Below the pieces are notes generated by a model, which worked only from the letters and a program-made list of their open reading frames with translations, was not told where the DNA came from and ran no database searches. Positions 49,780 through 61,050 of a DNA stretch of 64,000 nt are shown here, one piece after another (the first letter of the stretch is position 1; each line of letters opens with the position of its first letter). The position numbers and the translations under genes are program-made. Source of the stretch: Symmetrospora coprosmae (Eukaryota; Basidiomycota; Cystobasidiomycetes; Symmetrosporaceae); contig VUYT01000014.1 of NCBI GenBank assembly GCA_008802785.1, positions 310,001 to 374,000 on the forward strand, written 5' to 3'.

Positions 49780-52448
49780 TCAAGCCAATGCAGGATTCTC
49801 CTCTCGGGCATCCTTGCGCGCATACTCATGTGGCTGGATGCCAGAGTACAGGTCCATCGGCCGGCAGAGCGTCCCGAGCACATTGTCCCATCGCGAAGCA
49901 TAGCTGTATGGGTTTGACGGACGGCCCTTGTTGGGTCCATTCGGGTCCGTCGGGTACTTTGGCCGGATCTGTCGCATGTCCCCAGGCCCCCGTCAGCTGG
50001 CTCGTACTCGCATGCATCGCTCCCGAGCTGCACCGCATGCGTACGCACCATCTCGATGGTCGTCCGCCCGAGCCAGATCAGGCGACAGTGATACCCCGTC
50101 AGGCCAATGAGCGGCATGATGGCGGCCGTAGTGACAATGAGCACGACGAGCGTGCCAATCGTCCTCCATCCACTTAGGAGCGCCGCAGTGCCCACGTCCC
50201 CGCTCTGCACAACGAGGTGCGCCACGCTGATGCCAATAACAAACAGCCCGCACACAATCCCACTCAGCAGGAAGGCCATGAACGAGTTGTAGTTCCGCCG
50301 CCCGATGCAGTTGTTCAGGAAGGAGCAGTGGTGATCCGTCTGCTCGGTGCATACATCGCACAATCGGCAGTGGGATGTCCGTGGCGGACGGTATCTGGGT
50401 CGCGAGGATGGAATGTCAGCCTAGGTTAGGTTGCTTCGGCCTCAGATTAGAACCCACGTCTGACACGTCTCGCACCACTTCGAGCTGACGAGCTCCTCTC
50501 TGACGCGCACGTAGCGCAGTTTGGGCCTCTGCCCCATCCCGTTGCCCGTCAGATCGTCCTCGCCGCCGACAGGCACTGCAAAGCTCTCAAAATCCGGCTG
50601 TCGGTCCAGGCCTTTCGGTATGATCCCAGGATCACGCAGACTTGTCCGGAGCATCGAAGACCACATGATGAGCGTCGAGTAGGCGAAGAGGATGACAAGG
50701 GCCTTCCCTGCCGAAGAGTGGATGCTGCCGGCCGCACTGCCCTGCCCGTCCAGACCGCCTGGCGGCGTGTTGCGCCAGAGCCACTCCGCCTCAAATGCAA
50801 GGAAAGCCACAGGCATGAGGATGGCGAATAACAGAGAGGCCAGGAAAGGGAATGGGGAATCGCCGGACGTGAGCAGGCGGCCGGAGAGAAGGAAGCGTGT
50901 ATTGCCGCCGAGGTTATCTGTTCCGTACCCGAAGGGCGCAATGTCCTGCTCCTTCTTCTCGCTCGCCGAAGGATACGGCACATTCCCGAGTAGCTTGGCG
51001 AAGAAGGAGGGCGAGGCCCTCACGGCCTCGCTCTGCGAAGGTCCAATGCGGGAGGCGCGCTGCTGCTGCTTGTAGACCTCGTAATTCCGCAGGGGCTTCT
51101 GCGTAGCATCGGAAAGTATCGGAACGGTAGTGTGGGCGACAGAATACGGCCTGAAAGTCTGTTCTCGAGGATGTGCACCCTGCGCGTCCTGTCGCGGAGA
51201 GCTGCCTTTCTCGCCCATTCCCTCATCCCCCTTCTCTCGCAGTGAGGGGAGCTGCCCATCGCGCCCATTCGTCGCTGTACGTGGGCGAATCGTAGACGCG
51301 TACAGGGACGACTTGCGCTTCTCAGAAGCTGGGACAGCCACATTGGGCGTGTTGTCCGAGCTGATGCTCCTCCCGAAGCCAAGCAGAGAGCCAATGCTGC
51401 CCGTCTTGCTGCTCTTCCTTCTCCCGCCGTGATCCGACCGTCTCCGACTGTCTGCAGCAGGTAGGCCATTTGTGCTGTACCTGCTCCCGTCTGTGGTCCC
51501 ACGGTCGACCGCGTCGGCCTCTGCGCGCTCCCTCCCACCCGACGCCCACTCCTCTGCAACCTGCTCCGACACGCCAGAAGGGTACCAAATGAGAGGTTCC
51601 CTGCTCGCTTTGCTAGCTAGCGTGTCCTGCCTGCTCGCTGTACGCGTGTGCTGGTCCAGGCTGCCGTTCCTGCCTAGCGACCCGCTCGCAGCTGGGCCGT
51701 ACCCGCTTTGGCTCTGCGCAGGTCCGTAGGGGCTCTCCGAGTGCCGCTGCGCGTGCTGGCCTGAAGCAGAGACGAGGTTGCTTGCGGACCCAGAACATGA
51801 AGTGGCGGCATGCCCATCGTGCTCGGAACTGTCCCTCGGCGACTTGCTCAGAGGAGTAGGCGCATTCTCGCTCTCCTCGCCCGTAGCTGTGCCAGAGCTG
51901 CTTTCCCTGCGCGCATATGCGTCGTCGTCGTAGCCGCTGCGCACAGGGTACATGACGACGCTGCCCGTGGTCGGAGATGCCCCTGGAACCGACAAAATGG
52001 CAGCTGATCCAGCCAGGCCGCCAGCTTGTAGCGGGCGGGAACTCCGATTCTGCGCATCCTGCTGTGACTGTTGATGCTGCTGCTGCTGCTGCTGCTGCTG
52101 ACGCGCAAGAACTGCACTAGGCTTCCTAGGCGTCAGAAAGGCCGCGCTGGGGAGAATGCCCGTGCCCGTGCTTGTGTTCGTGCCTGGACCTCCTCCTCTT
52201 CCTCCAAAGGCGCCCGCTTGACCAGGGCGGCGCGATGGTGAGCCATAGAAGCTCTGCGTCGCTGAGAGGAGGACGTGAGGTGTCTGTCCTGCTCTGGCGG
52301 GCGATGCAGACGATGAGGACGAGGATGAAATGGAGACCCGAGCGGGCTTGAGCGCGGACGGCAGGCTGATGGACGGGAGGTGCGACCCGTCCTGGCCGTG
52401 CTCTCCTCCTCGAGGGGCGGCGAAGGGATTGGAGCTCGAGCTCGTCAT
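49780..52448 (-). CDS. ERF2: DHHC palmitoyltransferase, Erf2-like
   Basis: Exons 52448-50458, 50394-50049 and 49968-49780 encode 841 residues. The first 480 residues are low complexity and Ser-rich, with poly-Gln near 52090. Membrane helices (FPFLASLLFAILMPVAFLAF, LVILFAYSTLIMWSSML) precede the conserved DPGIIPKGLD and the cysteine-rich domain WCETCQTYRPPRTSHCRLC and TDHHCSFLNNCIGRRNY; the DHHC Cys is the acyl-transfer site. Two more helices and TTIEMIRPKYP (made by intron 2) follow, then NPYSYASRWDNVLGTLCRP. Erf2 with Erf4 palmitoylates Ras at the ER. Introns 1 and 2 were placed to restore these motifs. Confidence 0.85.
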
Positions 52449-52755
52449 GGCCGCGACTGCTGCTCTGCTGATGCTGTCCAGGCCATGCTGTGGTTGCCAA
52501 CGTTGGTGCGGATGGAGGGAGGGAAACAGTCGCACTCCGTGTTGGCTTCGCCGGACGTCGCGCAAGGACTGCAGCATCGCTTGATGGTTACATTGGACGC
52601 GCGTATCATGCAGATACGCTTTGCATCCACACGTCTCTCGGCCATCTCTACTCGCTACAACACTCTGGCTGCGACACCCAGAAGCGAGCTCTCGCCACAC
52701 ACAACGACACGAGCGATGTGGCTCCACCGTCACCGTCACCATCAACGCACGCAGC
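52449..52755. other. Intergenic, ERF2 promoter and RPB3 3' flank
   Basis: 307 bases. No supported element. Confidence 0.4.
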
Positions 52756-54369
52756 CTAGTCCCAGCTGCCGGCCCCTTGCTGCGGCTGATACGCCGGACT
52801 CGTGCTACCCCACGCCGCACCTGCTCCGTTTGCCCCATTCGTCTGACTGTTTTGCTGCTGCTGCTGTTGCGTGTGTGCAGGACTCGTGCTGCCCCAGGCG
52901 TTCGGTTGCGGCGGCTGCGGCGCATACCCTGCTGACGGCCCAGTCGAATCCCATGCGGATGCACTCGCTGCTCCTGCGCCGCCCGCATTGCCAGTGTACG
53001 CCGGACTCGTCGAGCCCCATGCGGCACCTGCGCTCGGTGCGGCACCTCCCACGGGGCGCGCCGCGTTGTATGCTGGGCTTGTGCTGCCCCACGCAGTCGC
53101 CGTCGCGGGCTGCGCTGTCCGTGCGTACCCAGGCGAAGCTCCCCATCCTGCACCCGTGCGCGGACTGCTCGACGCGCCACCATTGACGAGTCCAGCGCCA
53201 GCGCCGGACGCCACGCCTCCGTAGGTGGGTACAGACGCCGATGGGCCTCCAGGTCCTCCAGGGAATGCTCCGCCGCCCGGTGCGCCAGGATACGGCGCTC
53301 CTCCTAGCCCATACTGCCCTTCCATGTCGGCCATGTTCGGCACCTGCGGCCCGAGCAGATCATTCAGGCCCGTCTGCACGCCCGCGAGCTTGAGAATGAG
53401 CGCGTCGATCCCCTTGACGAGGATGTCGTCCACCTTCAGGCTGCCCACAGACTCGACGTCCATGTAGAAGCGCGAGGGCCGGCTCTCCCAGTCTATCCCC
53501 TGCCCGGGCGCCAGGTCCCGCTCGAATCGCCCGTTCTTGCTGATGGGCCATTCCTTCTTTGGGTCTGTCCCTCGCTCGTACCAGAGATCAGTGTGGCCGA
53601 GTCGGTTGTGTGGGTCGTATTCGAAGCCGACGGCAGAGACTGGTGACCATTTGGCGTGCTCCTTCGCGATGCCCTGCGCGAGTACGGGAGAGGTTTGACG
53701 GTGTTAGCGAGAGGCACGGTGAGGGCAGCCGTGAGCCGGGATGGAAGTAACCACACACCCTCGTAGCGCGACAGATGACCTTGAGCTCCTGTCCCACGCG
53801 CATCTTGACGAGCGTGATGGGCGTGCCGTCATCGAAGGGCCGCCCGATGTCGCCCCTGGGCGGCCCTGCCGGGTTCGGTGGGGCAACGACGTGCAAGTCG
53901 CGGCTGGTGACCTCGAGTGTGCGGTTGTTGTCGCAGCGGGCGTGCAGGTGCAGCTCGACGCTGCAGAACTCGCAGAAGCCCATGCAGGTGCAGTCCCGGG
54001 GCACGTTGGGGACGAGCGCGTCGAGGTTCTCGCTGTTGAGCGGAATCATTCCCAGCCGGTGCACAATCATCTCGTCCGGGAGGACCGACGTGTTTTCCGC
54101 AATGTCGACCATGTCGATGGCTGGCAGGTCGAGGGTTACGCGGCGTCAGTCTACGCCGCTATGCGCATGCTCGTGCCCGAAGAAGAGAGAAGCGAGGACG
54201 CACCCAGAGTCGGAACATCGGCAATGACGCTCCGCCGCAGAGCATTGGCGAGGCCCAGCTCGACGCCCTCGATGATGAGGGAGCAGCTGCTCTTGGTGTA
54301 CTCTGTGATCTTGACAGCCAGCTCGCTGCCGTCTGTCGTCTTTGGCGGGATCTGCGAGAGTGTCGACAT
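52756..54369 (-). CDS. RPB3: RNA polymerase II subunit RPB3 with long repeat-bearing C-terminal tail
   Basis: Exons 54369-54204, 54120-53759 and 53673-52756 encode 481 residues; usual Rpb3 has about 270-320. Rpb3 pairs with Rpb11 to start assembly of polymerase II. The alpha-like fold is clear: LGLANALRRSVIADVPTLAI, the zinc loop Cys-x-Cys-x3-Cys-x2-Cys (DCTCMGFCEFC), GIAKEHAKWSPVSAVGFEYDP, and FYMDVESVGSLKVDDILVKG. After about residue 310 comes a Gly/Ala/Pro-rich tail with AWGSTSPAY at residues 370-378 and 394-402, AWGSTSPAH at 435-443 and AWGSTSPAY at 463-471, plus degenerate GWGASPGY and AWDSTGPSAGY. The frame is continuous and ends SWD. Such repeats recall the Spt5 and Rpb1 repeat tails. 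Confidence 0.92.
52789..53150 (-). repeat. CTD-like coding repeats (AWGSTSPAY) in RPB3
   Basis: Four 27 nt units at 53093-53067, 53022-52996, 52899-52873 and 52815-52789 encode AWGSTSPA followed by Tyr or His. Codons differ between units (TCG/AGC/ACG choices), so the peptide, not only the DNA, seems kept. Two weaker units lie near 53145 and 52945. Confidence 0.9.
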
Positions 54370-54681
54370 CCTGCCTGCGCCGGCTGTGCCCTGCTCTCGT
54401 CGGTGCCTGTTGACCGAGACCTGCCTACTGAGCGAGCAGCCCCGTTATCACCTCTCGTATCTCTCCCTGCCTGTATGCCTGTCTGTTCCTCCTGCTCTGC
54501 CTCGCCGCAGTACGTGCTTCCTGCGTTTCTCTATCGTAGCCAGGTCGAGCGGACGTCAACCCGCAACAAGCTGGCCTGGCGCGGCCTGGCCACCGACACT
54601 CCAACGCTACAATGAAGCTGCACAATAATTCAACGGGCAGACGGCGCGCTTGCAAAGTCGCCAAATAGCTACTCAAGCACA
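54370..54681. other. Intergenic, RPB3 promoter and TSR3 3' flank
   Basis: 312 bases. No supported element. Confidence 0.4.
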
Positions 54682-56210
54682 TTATATCACGATCCGCTCA
54701 GCGCTCTCTGCAAGCGTATCCACGCTCTCTTCTTCCACATCCTCTCCCGCCAGCTTGACTTTCCGACGGGTGGTATTCCCGAGCTTGTCAGTCTCCGTCA
54801 CCCATCCCTCGTCGCTAGCCAGTCCTTCGTCGTCGTCGTCTTCGTCGTCCTCCTCTTCTCCATCCTCCGAGCCTTCCGAGTCGTAATCCTCCTCCTCGTC
54901 CCCGTCCTGCTCACCATCCAGCTCCGCACCATCGTCTTCCAGCGCGCCATCCCCGTGCGATTCCCCCTCGGCGCCGTTGCCATTAGGCTCCGCCAGCTTG
55001 CCCTTCCTGCTCCTCCTGAGCGGCCGCCACGCCTCCTTGGTGTGGTTCGGGTTGTCGAGCAGCACGCCGCCCTCATCCTCCATGGCCCGCTGCGCCTGCT
55101 GCGCCGCCCGGCGCTCGTCCACTTCTGACTGGATCTCGCCCTGGATGGCCTCCTGCATGAGCCTTATGGCGTCTGCGTCCTCGCACGTCTTGTATCGCTC
55201 AATGAGGGGGCTGTCGGACGAGGCGAGGCGGGACAGCATCAGCCACGATACATCCCCGCAGAGACTGCCCAGGTGTTGATCTGAAGGAAGTGCACCCATT
55301 CATCTCCCAGAAACTGTGGCCCCAGCCAAATTTGCCGAGCATGTCGTTGCCCTGGTCGTCGAACCCGCAGATGTACAGTGTGGCAGCGACGGCTTCCACG
55401 CAGGTGAGCTTGTATGGCTTGCCGTAGTTGACGGGGTTGGCCGCGATGAGGTACGGGACTGCCAAATCGAAGCGCGATAAGCGAGTGTATGATATGAGGA
55501 CAAAAAGCAGGAAAGACGAGGAGCTTGTAACTCACGCAAGCGCTCATTCGGCGAGCGGATCTTGCCCCAGGGCAGCTCCTCCAGGCGGGCCCAGGAGCAC
55601 TCTACGACGGCGGCTCCGTGCTCTCTGACGATTGCCGCGTCTGCAGGCGAGATGACCTGGACGCCTTTGGGCGAAAGGACGACGCCTCGAAAGCGCTGGC
55701 CCACGCGGAGCTCGGACATCATGCCCATCCGAGCGAGCTTCTTGCCGGAGCAGCGCTTTGGGTCGCAGTGGTCAAAGTCCTGCAAAAGGCGGGTCAGCTT
55801 TAATGCGAGCAGATGCGGCGTCTGAAGGCTGGTGTGACGCTGCTCGCACTCACCCACATGGCGACGGGCACGCGCTGCGGCCGTGCTCCGTCCTGCGAGC
55901 CGCCTGCTTCCTCGTCCGAGTCGCTTTCGTCGTGCAGGCCGTTCGATGACGCTGGAAATCGTCATACCAGTGGCATGCATCCGGCGGAAGAGCCTCAGCG
56001 CGTGGGACCATATATGTGTGAGACCGGACGGAGAGATGTAACCGCACACGATCCTGCCATCAGGCCATGCTCGTCCTTGACGATGGCCGACACTGGCCTC
56101 CCGTGGTCCTTGCTGTCGGTGTAGACGGTCTTGTCCTTGCCGCCACCGCGGTGATGCCTCGCCTGGGACTTCCCCCTCGCTGCGCTCTTGTTGCCTCCTC
56201 TGCTGGGCAT
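54682..56210 (-). CDS. TSR3: 18S rRNA aminocarboxypropyltransferase Tsr3
   Basis: Exons 56210-56048, 55951-55854, 55779-55536, 55458-55296 and 55210-54682 encode 398 residues. Tsr3 adds the acp group to the hypermodified 18S rRNA base in late cytoplasmic 40S maturation. Marks: VPVAMWDFDHCDPKRCSGKKL, RFRGVVLSPKGVQVISPAD, AAVVECSWARLEELPW, LLPYLIAANPVNYGKPYKL, CVEAVAATLYICGF, then EMNGPLIERYKTCEDADAI (restored by the last intron). The N-terminus is basic (RHHRGGGKD). The last 130 residues are very acidic (Asp/Glu runs), usual for fungal Tsr3. Confidence 0.92.
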
Positions 56211-56435
56211 GGTGGATGGCGTACTGTATGTGAGCAGGGTGCTGTGTACGTATACTTACGTGTACGGAGTGGAACCTCAGCTGTCACACTTTGTGCGCAG
56301 GATGACCTCGGTGGCCTCGTGCTCGTGCTTCGATCGGGTCGCATCCATCCATCGCATCCATCCATCCATCCATCGCAGCTCAGCATCCTCTACATCCTCC
56401 ACTCCTCACTCTCCCTACTCTCCCTCCCTCCTGAG
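56211..56435. promoter_or_regulatory. Bidirectional promoter TSR3 / PIG-S, with ATCC microsatellite
   Basis: 225 bases between divergent starts. A CATC/ATCC tetranucleotide repeat lies at 56343-56377. Confidence 0.6.
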
Positions 56436-58331
56436 ATGGCCGACGCAGCCATCACAGCATCGCCAGGCTCGGCGCCCTCCTTCCAGGACACCCGCACGCG
56501 TCGGTCCATCGTCATAGCATACTGGAGCGTCATCCTCTTCTGCATACCCTACTGGTGGTACAGCACGACAATAGAGCGGCATGCGCTGCCCCTGTTCGAG
56601 ATGGAGCAGTGGCAGCTGCGCAAGGTGAGCAAGCAGGCGGCCGCGTCTGACGATGACGATGACGATGACGCCGGAGTCTGTCGCGCGCGTACATACATCG
56701 CAGGCTGAGCCTGGGCTTCCGTCCTCCGGCATGCAAACAGCCCTGCCCCGTTCAGCTGCCCGTGGGCTTCCGCTCAATCCGCCCAGACACGCTCAACGAG
56801 CTCAACCGCCAAAGCGAGCTGCGCGGGCGCTGCCTGCGCTTCGAGCACGCCGAGCTCGCTGTACACGGCCAGCCCGCCCGAGACGCTCGAGCGGCGGACG
56901 ATTACGGCAAAACAACATACGCGGTCGTCGGAGATGGCGACGCAACGTCCCTCGCAGACCGCTTCATGCCCCGGCCGACTGCGCTCGGGCAAACGAGCAG
57001 TGGACTAGCGCAGTACTCGACGGACTCGAGAGCCGTCAAGTTCGCATCGCGCTACAAGCTCGTCTTCAGCTTGCTCAACGAGGACGTAGCGAGAGGAGGG
57101 ATAAAGGACTGGGACGTCGCGCCTGCGCTCGAGAGTCAGTAACCGCCACTGGCGCTTGTCTGCACGTCTGAGCCATTGGCTGAATCTTATCCCTTTGGAT
57201 CGCGTCGACAGAGCACGTACTCCCCTTGCTGCAGTCCCTGCGAGATCTGCACAGTTTCGATATCGAGACGCAGGTCCAGTACTACTCCCCGCTTCTTGTC
57301 GAGCGGACGCTCGCCGGTGGTCAGTCCGGGTCAATCATCGAGGAAGACCAGCTCAAGGCGTTCGTCAACAGTGCAGACTGGAATCTGGGTGAGACACCCC
57401 ACACCTCCAACTTCGCACATACCGACAAGACTGAGTAACCCGCTTTCACGGGATGCTGCCCAGCCTCGGCAGTGTCGACCGACCCGGTTCTCCATTTCAT
57501 CCTCTACATCCCCGCCAGCGAGACCTCCCCGCTGCTCGTCAGACGGACAAGCACTGGCATTATAGTGCCTCTGACCGGCTTCCTCACGCCGCAATGGGGC
57601 AGCATCGCCATCTTTGACTCTTCTTCAGCTCCATCATCGCCATACAGCACGCTGTCGGGCTCGCAGCTGGCCGGCGCGTTCGACGGCTTTGTCTCGCACC
57701 TCCGCACGCTGCTCGGACTTCCCACTGCTCCATCCGGCACTTCGCAGCCCCATGGTACACAAGGCCTGCCAAGCGAGGTCGAGGCGCTCATGCGGGAGCG
57801 CACCGTCCAGAACGCACGGGAGGCCGTGGACCGGCTCGGCGCGATCGCAAAGCAGGTCGAAGGAATCCAGAACATGCGCATCCCGCGCGCAGTGCAGACG
57901 GACGTGCGGGGTGTCCTGGACGCGCTGACAAAGGTCAGTCCGCGCTCTCCTCTCCGCCCCTATCGCCGGCTGCTGCTGATCTCCACCCTGCCCATGCCCA
58001 TGCCCGTCAGCTCGAGACGGCAAACCTGACGGCGAGCATGGCGCACTCGGCTCGGGCCGTCAATCTCGCATCGCGCGCGTCATTCAACCACGAGATGCTC
58101 GCTCTGCTGTACTTCCCAGACGAGCACAAGTGGGCCGTCTACATGCCATTATTTGGGCCGATGCGTAAGTGCTGGAGAAGGTAGCCCTCGCTAGCATCCT
58201 CGCGCGTGCTGAGGAAATGCCGCCGCTGGGCTTCCGCAGTCGTGCCGCTTTTGGTCGCGCTGGTCCGCGAAGTGAAGGAGTACCGGAATCGCGGAAAGCT
58301 CGCCGCTGCGGAAAAGTCAAAAGTTGAGTGA
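56436..58331 (+). CDS. GPI17: GPI transamidase subunit PIG-S/Gpi17
   Basis: Exons 56436-56624, 56756-57134, 57212-57388, 57473-57933, 58011-58164 and 58240-58331 encode 483 residues. The subunit belongs to the ER complex that attaches GPI anchors to proteins. Marks: N-terminal membrane helix with PYWWYSTTIERHALP, then LPVGFRSI, KFASRYKLVFSLLNED, DIETQVQYYSPL, VLHFILYIP, GFLTPQWGSIAIF, and FNHEMLALLYFPDEHKWAVYMPLFGP before a short C-terminal hydrophobic helix (VPLLVALVREVKEY). The usual second membrane segment at the end looks short. Confidence 0.9.
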
Positions 58332-58545
58332 AATAGAGGGAGGCTTCAGGGTATTAGCGACTAAGCAGTCAGGCAGTCGTGTAGCTATAGCAGCAGGGGG
58401 CCGGGCAACCATCCATGCCGAGCCCTTCTTATCGCATTGGATTGCGCAATGCCTGAAGAAGCGGGGCAAGCTTGCTTCTGTTGCCTTTTGGGTTCCCTTT
58501 TGCACAACACGCGAGACAGATGAGCAAGAGCGACCTTCCCCTCCT
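58332..58545. terminator. Short convergent 3' region, PIG-S / eIF2alpha
   Basis: 214 bases between converging stops. No terminator motif stands out beyond AT-richer words. Confidence 0.3.
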
Positions 58546-59898
58546 CTAATCCTCGTCGCTCTCCTCGTCGCCGGAAATCTCCTTGTTCTCGCGCGCGACA
58601 CGCTCCATGAGGGCGTTGAGCTCGAGGTCGTCCGTCTCGGAGACGGCTTTTGGCTGTTGTGCGGGGCGTCAACGGCGCAGGATCAGCGAAGGAGCGGTGG
58701 TGCATGACTCAGAACGAGAGAGGGGTTGGTGCGCACCCTCAGCTTGACGTTGAGCTCTCCTCCCTCCTTCCGGATGGTCTTCTCAATGACCTTGATGGCC
58801 TTCTCCATCGTCTCGATGGCGCCGTTCTTGTCTGTCGCGTTGCTGAGAATGACGTAGAGCGGGGGTGCGACGAGCTTGATCTTGATTGGGATGGCCTCGG
58901 TGCCGACGGCCTCGCCGGCGCGCAGGGCACGCTTGATGGCGTCGATCCCCGCGTAGCTGAAGCACGTCAGCTCAATGTCGCCCCGGATCTTGACGGGCTG
59001 GGGCGTCAACCGCCGAGCGACGTTGGCGCGCGTCTCGAGGAGAATGTCTTCGGGGATGTTGAGCGAGTCGAAGACAGAAGGGTCGCTGCGAGCATGGGAA
59101 AGTCAGGCGATCAGCGTCGCTGCTGGTGGATGGCAGAACTACCGAAGGGGCGACAGCGCAGGACGCACGTAATGCTGAGCTTGAAGGCCTCGTACGCGTG
59201 CCCGTACTTTGCATAGAGCGGCCACGCGACGAGCCGGTTGACCTCTCCGAGGTCGCGCTCCGTCTTGTCTGCAACGTGCCGCATGATGGAGTGGACCTGC
59301 TTGCTCTTGTTGTACCGCTCCTCGCACTTGACGACGTCGTCTGCCGACACCCGTCGCTTTGACAGATCAATGTAGCCTGTTCATGCCGTGTTCATCTCGG
59401 AGGATCAGCGACTGTATTCCGTCCGTGCCCAGCAGGAGATGCTGAACTGCCCAGGCCAGGCCAGGCCATGTCAAGCTCGGCCCGAGACTGACCCTTCTCC
59501 TTGTCTATGCGCATGACGACGACGACTTCGTTCCTCCCTACGCGGATGAGCTTCTGGATGGACCGGATACGCCGTCTCGAGAGTTCGGAGAGGAGGATCT
59601 GGGCACATTTCCGAGAGCGAGCAAGCTGGACGGTCAGCCTGCGAGTCCGTGGGTCTGTCGGACAGCGGGAGGGCAACAGGCAGGCACGCACCATTCCCTC
59701 AATGTTGTCGTACTCGAGCTGCAGTCAGTCCCGCGTCAGCTGTTGCCCATGCTCCTCACACTCATTTGCCCTGCCCTGGAAAAAGGGCCCTTCGCTAATA
59801 CTGACGAGCTTGACGTATCCTCCATTCTCCTGGATCTGCTTGACCTGCACCATGACGAGCTCGTCCACCTCCGGGAACTCTTGCGCGTAGAACCTCAT
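58546..59898 (-). CDS. SUI2: Translation initiation factor eIF2 alpha
   Basis: Exons 59898-59806, 59718-59692, 59598-59493, 59376-59169, 59085-58737 and 58653-58546 encode 296 residues. It is a subunit of the factor that brings initiator tRNA to the 40S subunit. The S1 domain reads [19 protein letters not shown] and [15 protein letters not shown], then [13 protein letters not shown] with the regulatory Ser (residue 47 here, Ser51 in human) that Gcn2-type kinases phosphorylate. [13 protein letters not shown] and [22 protein letters not shown] follow, and the acidic end [11 protein letters not shown]. Exon 2 is just 27 nt. The start is a few residues shorter than in yeast; a tiny upstream exon is possible. 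Confidence 0.95.
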
Positions 59899-61050
59899 GT
59901 TGGGCTGTCCGTATGTGCCTCTGGTGCTGCTGTTGGAAAGGGTCGTCCTGAACAAGGTGAGCCGTCACAAAGTCAAAAGGCGTTTCGCCGGCGGGCGCCT
60001 TCAGCGAGGTGGGCGAGCCCACTCTTGCATTCCCGACAACCAGACGAAAGGGAGCAAAAACCCAGACACGGCATCGAATGTTAAGCAAGGATATCGAGAC
60101 ATGTACTCTCTTGCCGGACGCGCTCTGCTTCCTGCTTCTGCGCCGCTCACAGCGTCGTCTGGCCGACCCCTGAGCTGCTGGCAATGCGATGAACCGAGCC
60201 AACCCTGACGCCCAACCCTGACGCCCCACCCTGACGCCTAATGAGATAGAAATGCTACCGTCAAGGGGTGCTAGACATCCGACTGCACCACGTCGCCTTG
60301 TGTGCCGGGGAATCCCGCCGCTTCACATTCTGCCCTGCAGCCTCAGCTCTCGTCTAACCCCGACACATCCGTCCCGTCCGCAGGTCTGTAAAACACGAAG
60401 TCCCCACTCTCCCACCACGACATGGAGGTACCCGTTCATATATCTCGGCGTCCTCCCTCCCGCGAGCGCCCTTTGCAGAACGAGAATCGCGGCCACGAGC
60501 AGCCTGTCCAACGCTGATCCGGGAACAAAGCACGCGCCGCTGCGATCTGGCCAGCCCACGCTTCAAGCGGACGCCCTCGAGGCTGCAACGGTGCCCTCCA
60601 GCGCAGCAGACACACGGCAGGTCTTTGGGCAAGACAAGTCCGGCTCAGGGCGCAGCCGACTGCAACCTTTGTCTCGCCACATTGGGCCGATCCGGTGCTT
60701 GCATGAGTCTGGAGACCCGGCGGCCTCCTCTCGGCTGCCTGGGTATGACACGCGCATTCGACAAAGGATACTAGGTCATGTGCCACTCGTGCAGTGCACT
60801 TGCCACCGATGGGATAGGGCGGCTCCCGCTGCTGGGGTCTGGCTGTCTGGCCACGTCCTGGCTGTGCACTGGGCCGGCATTGGGCGAAAAGGGCAAGGCT
60901 GGACTGCAGTGCGCCGTCCTATAAAAGCACGACCTGTCTCTGCTCTCTGCCCTCTCCCATTCCGACTCGAACACTTACTACTGCCGTCCCCAACTGGCAT
61001 TCGTACACTGAAACCTGCGCGAACACAACCCGGACCTCCTGAGCAAGACA
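59899..61050. promoter_or_regulatory. Divergent region eIF2alpha / orphan gene, with TATA box
   Basis: 1.15 kb. At 60199-60240 there are three copies of CCCTGACGCC separated by two or three bases. A TATAAAA box lies at 60920-60926, about 125 bases before the orphan start at 61051, followed by a pyrimidine-rich stretch. A 275-codon plus frame at 60252-61076 has no motif and overlaps the promoter, so it is not called. Confidence 0.5.

Noticed and set aside
49482-50363. Extended 293-residue C-terminal frame for the palmitoyltransferase
   Set aside because: It reads through intron 2; using donor GTGCGT after TTIEM gives the conserved NPYSYASRWDNVLGTLCRP end instead.
60199-60240. Telomere-like repeat
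   Set aside because: The unit CCCTGACGCC is not a known fungal telomere repeat, occurs only three times and lies among ordinary genes.
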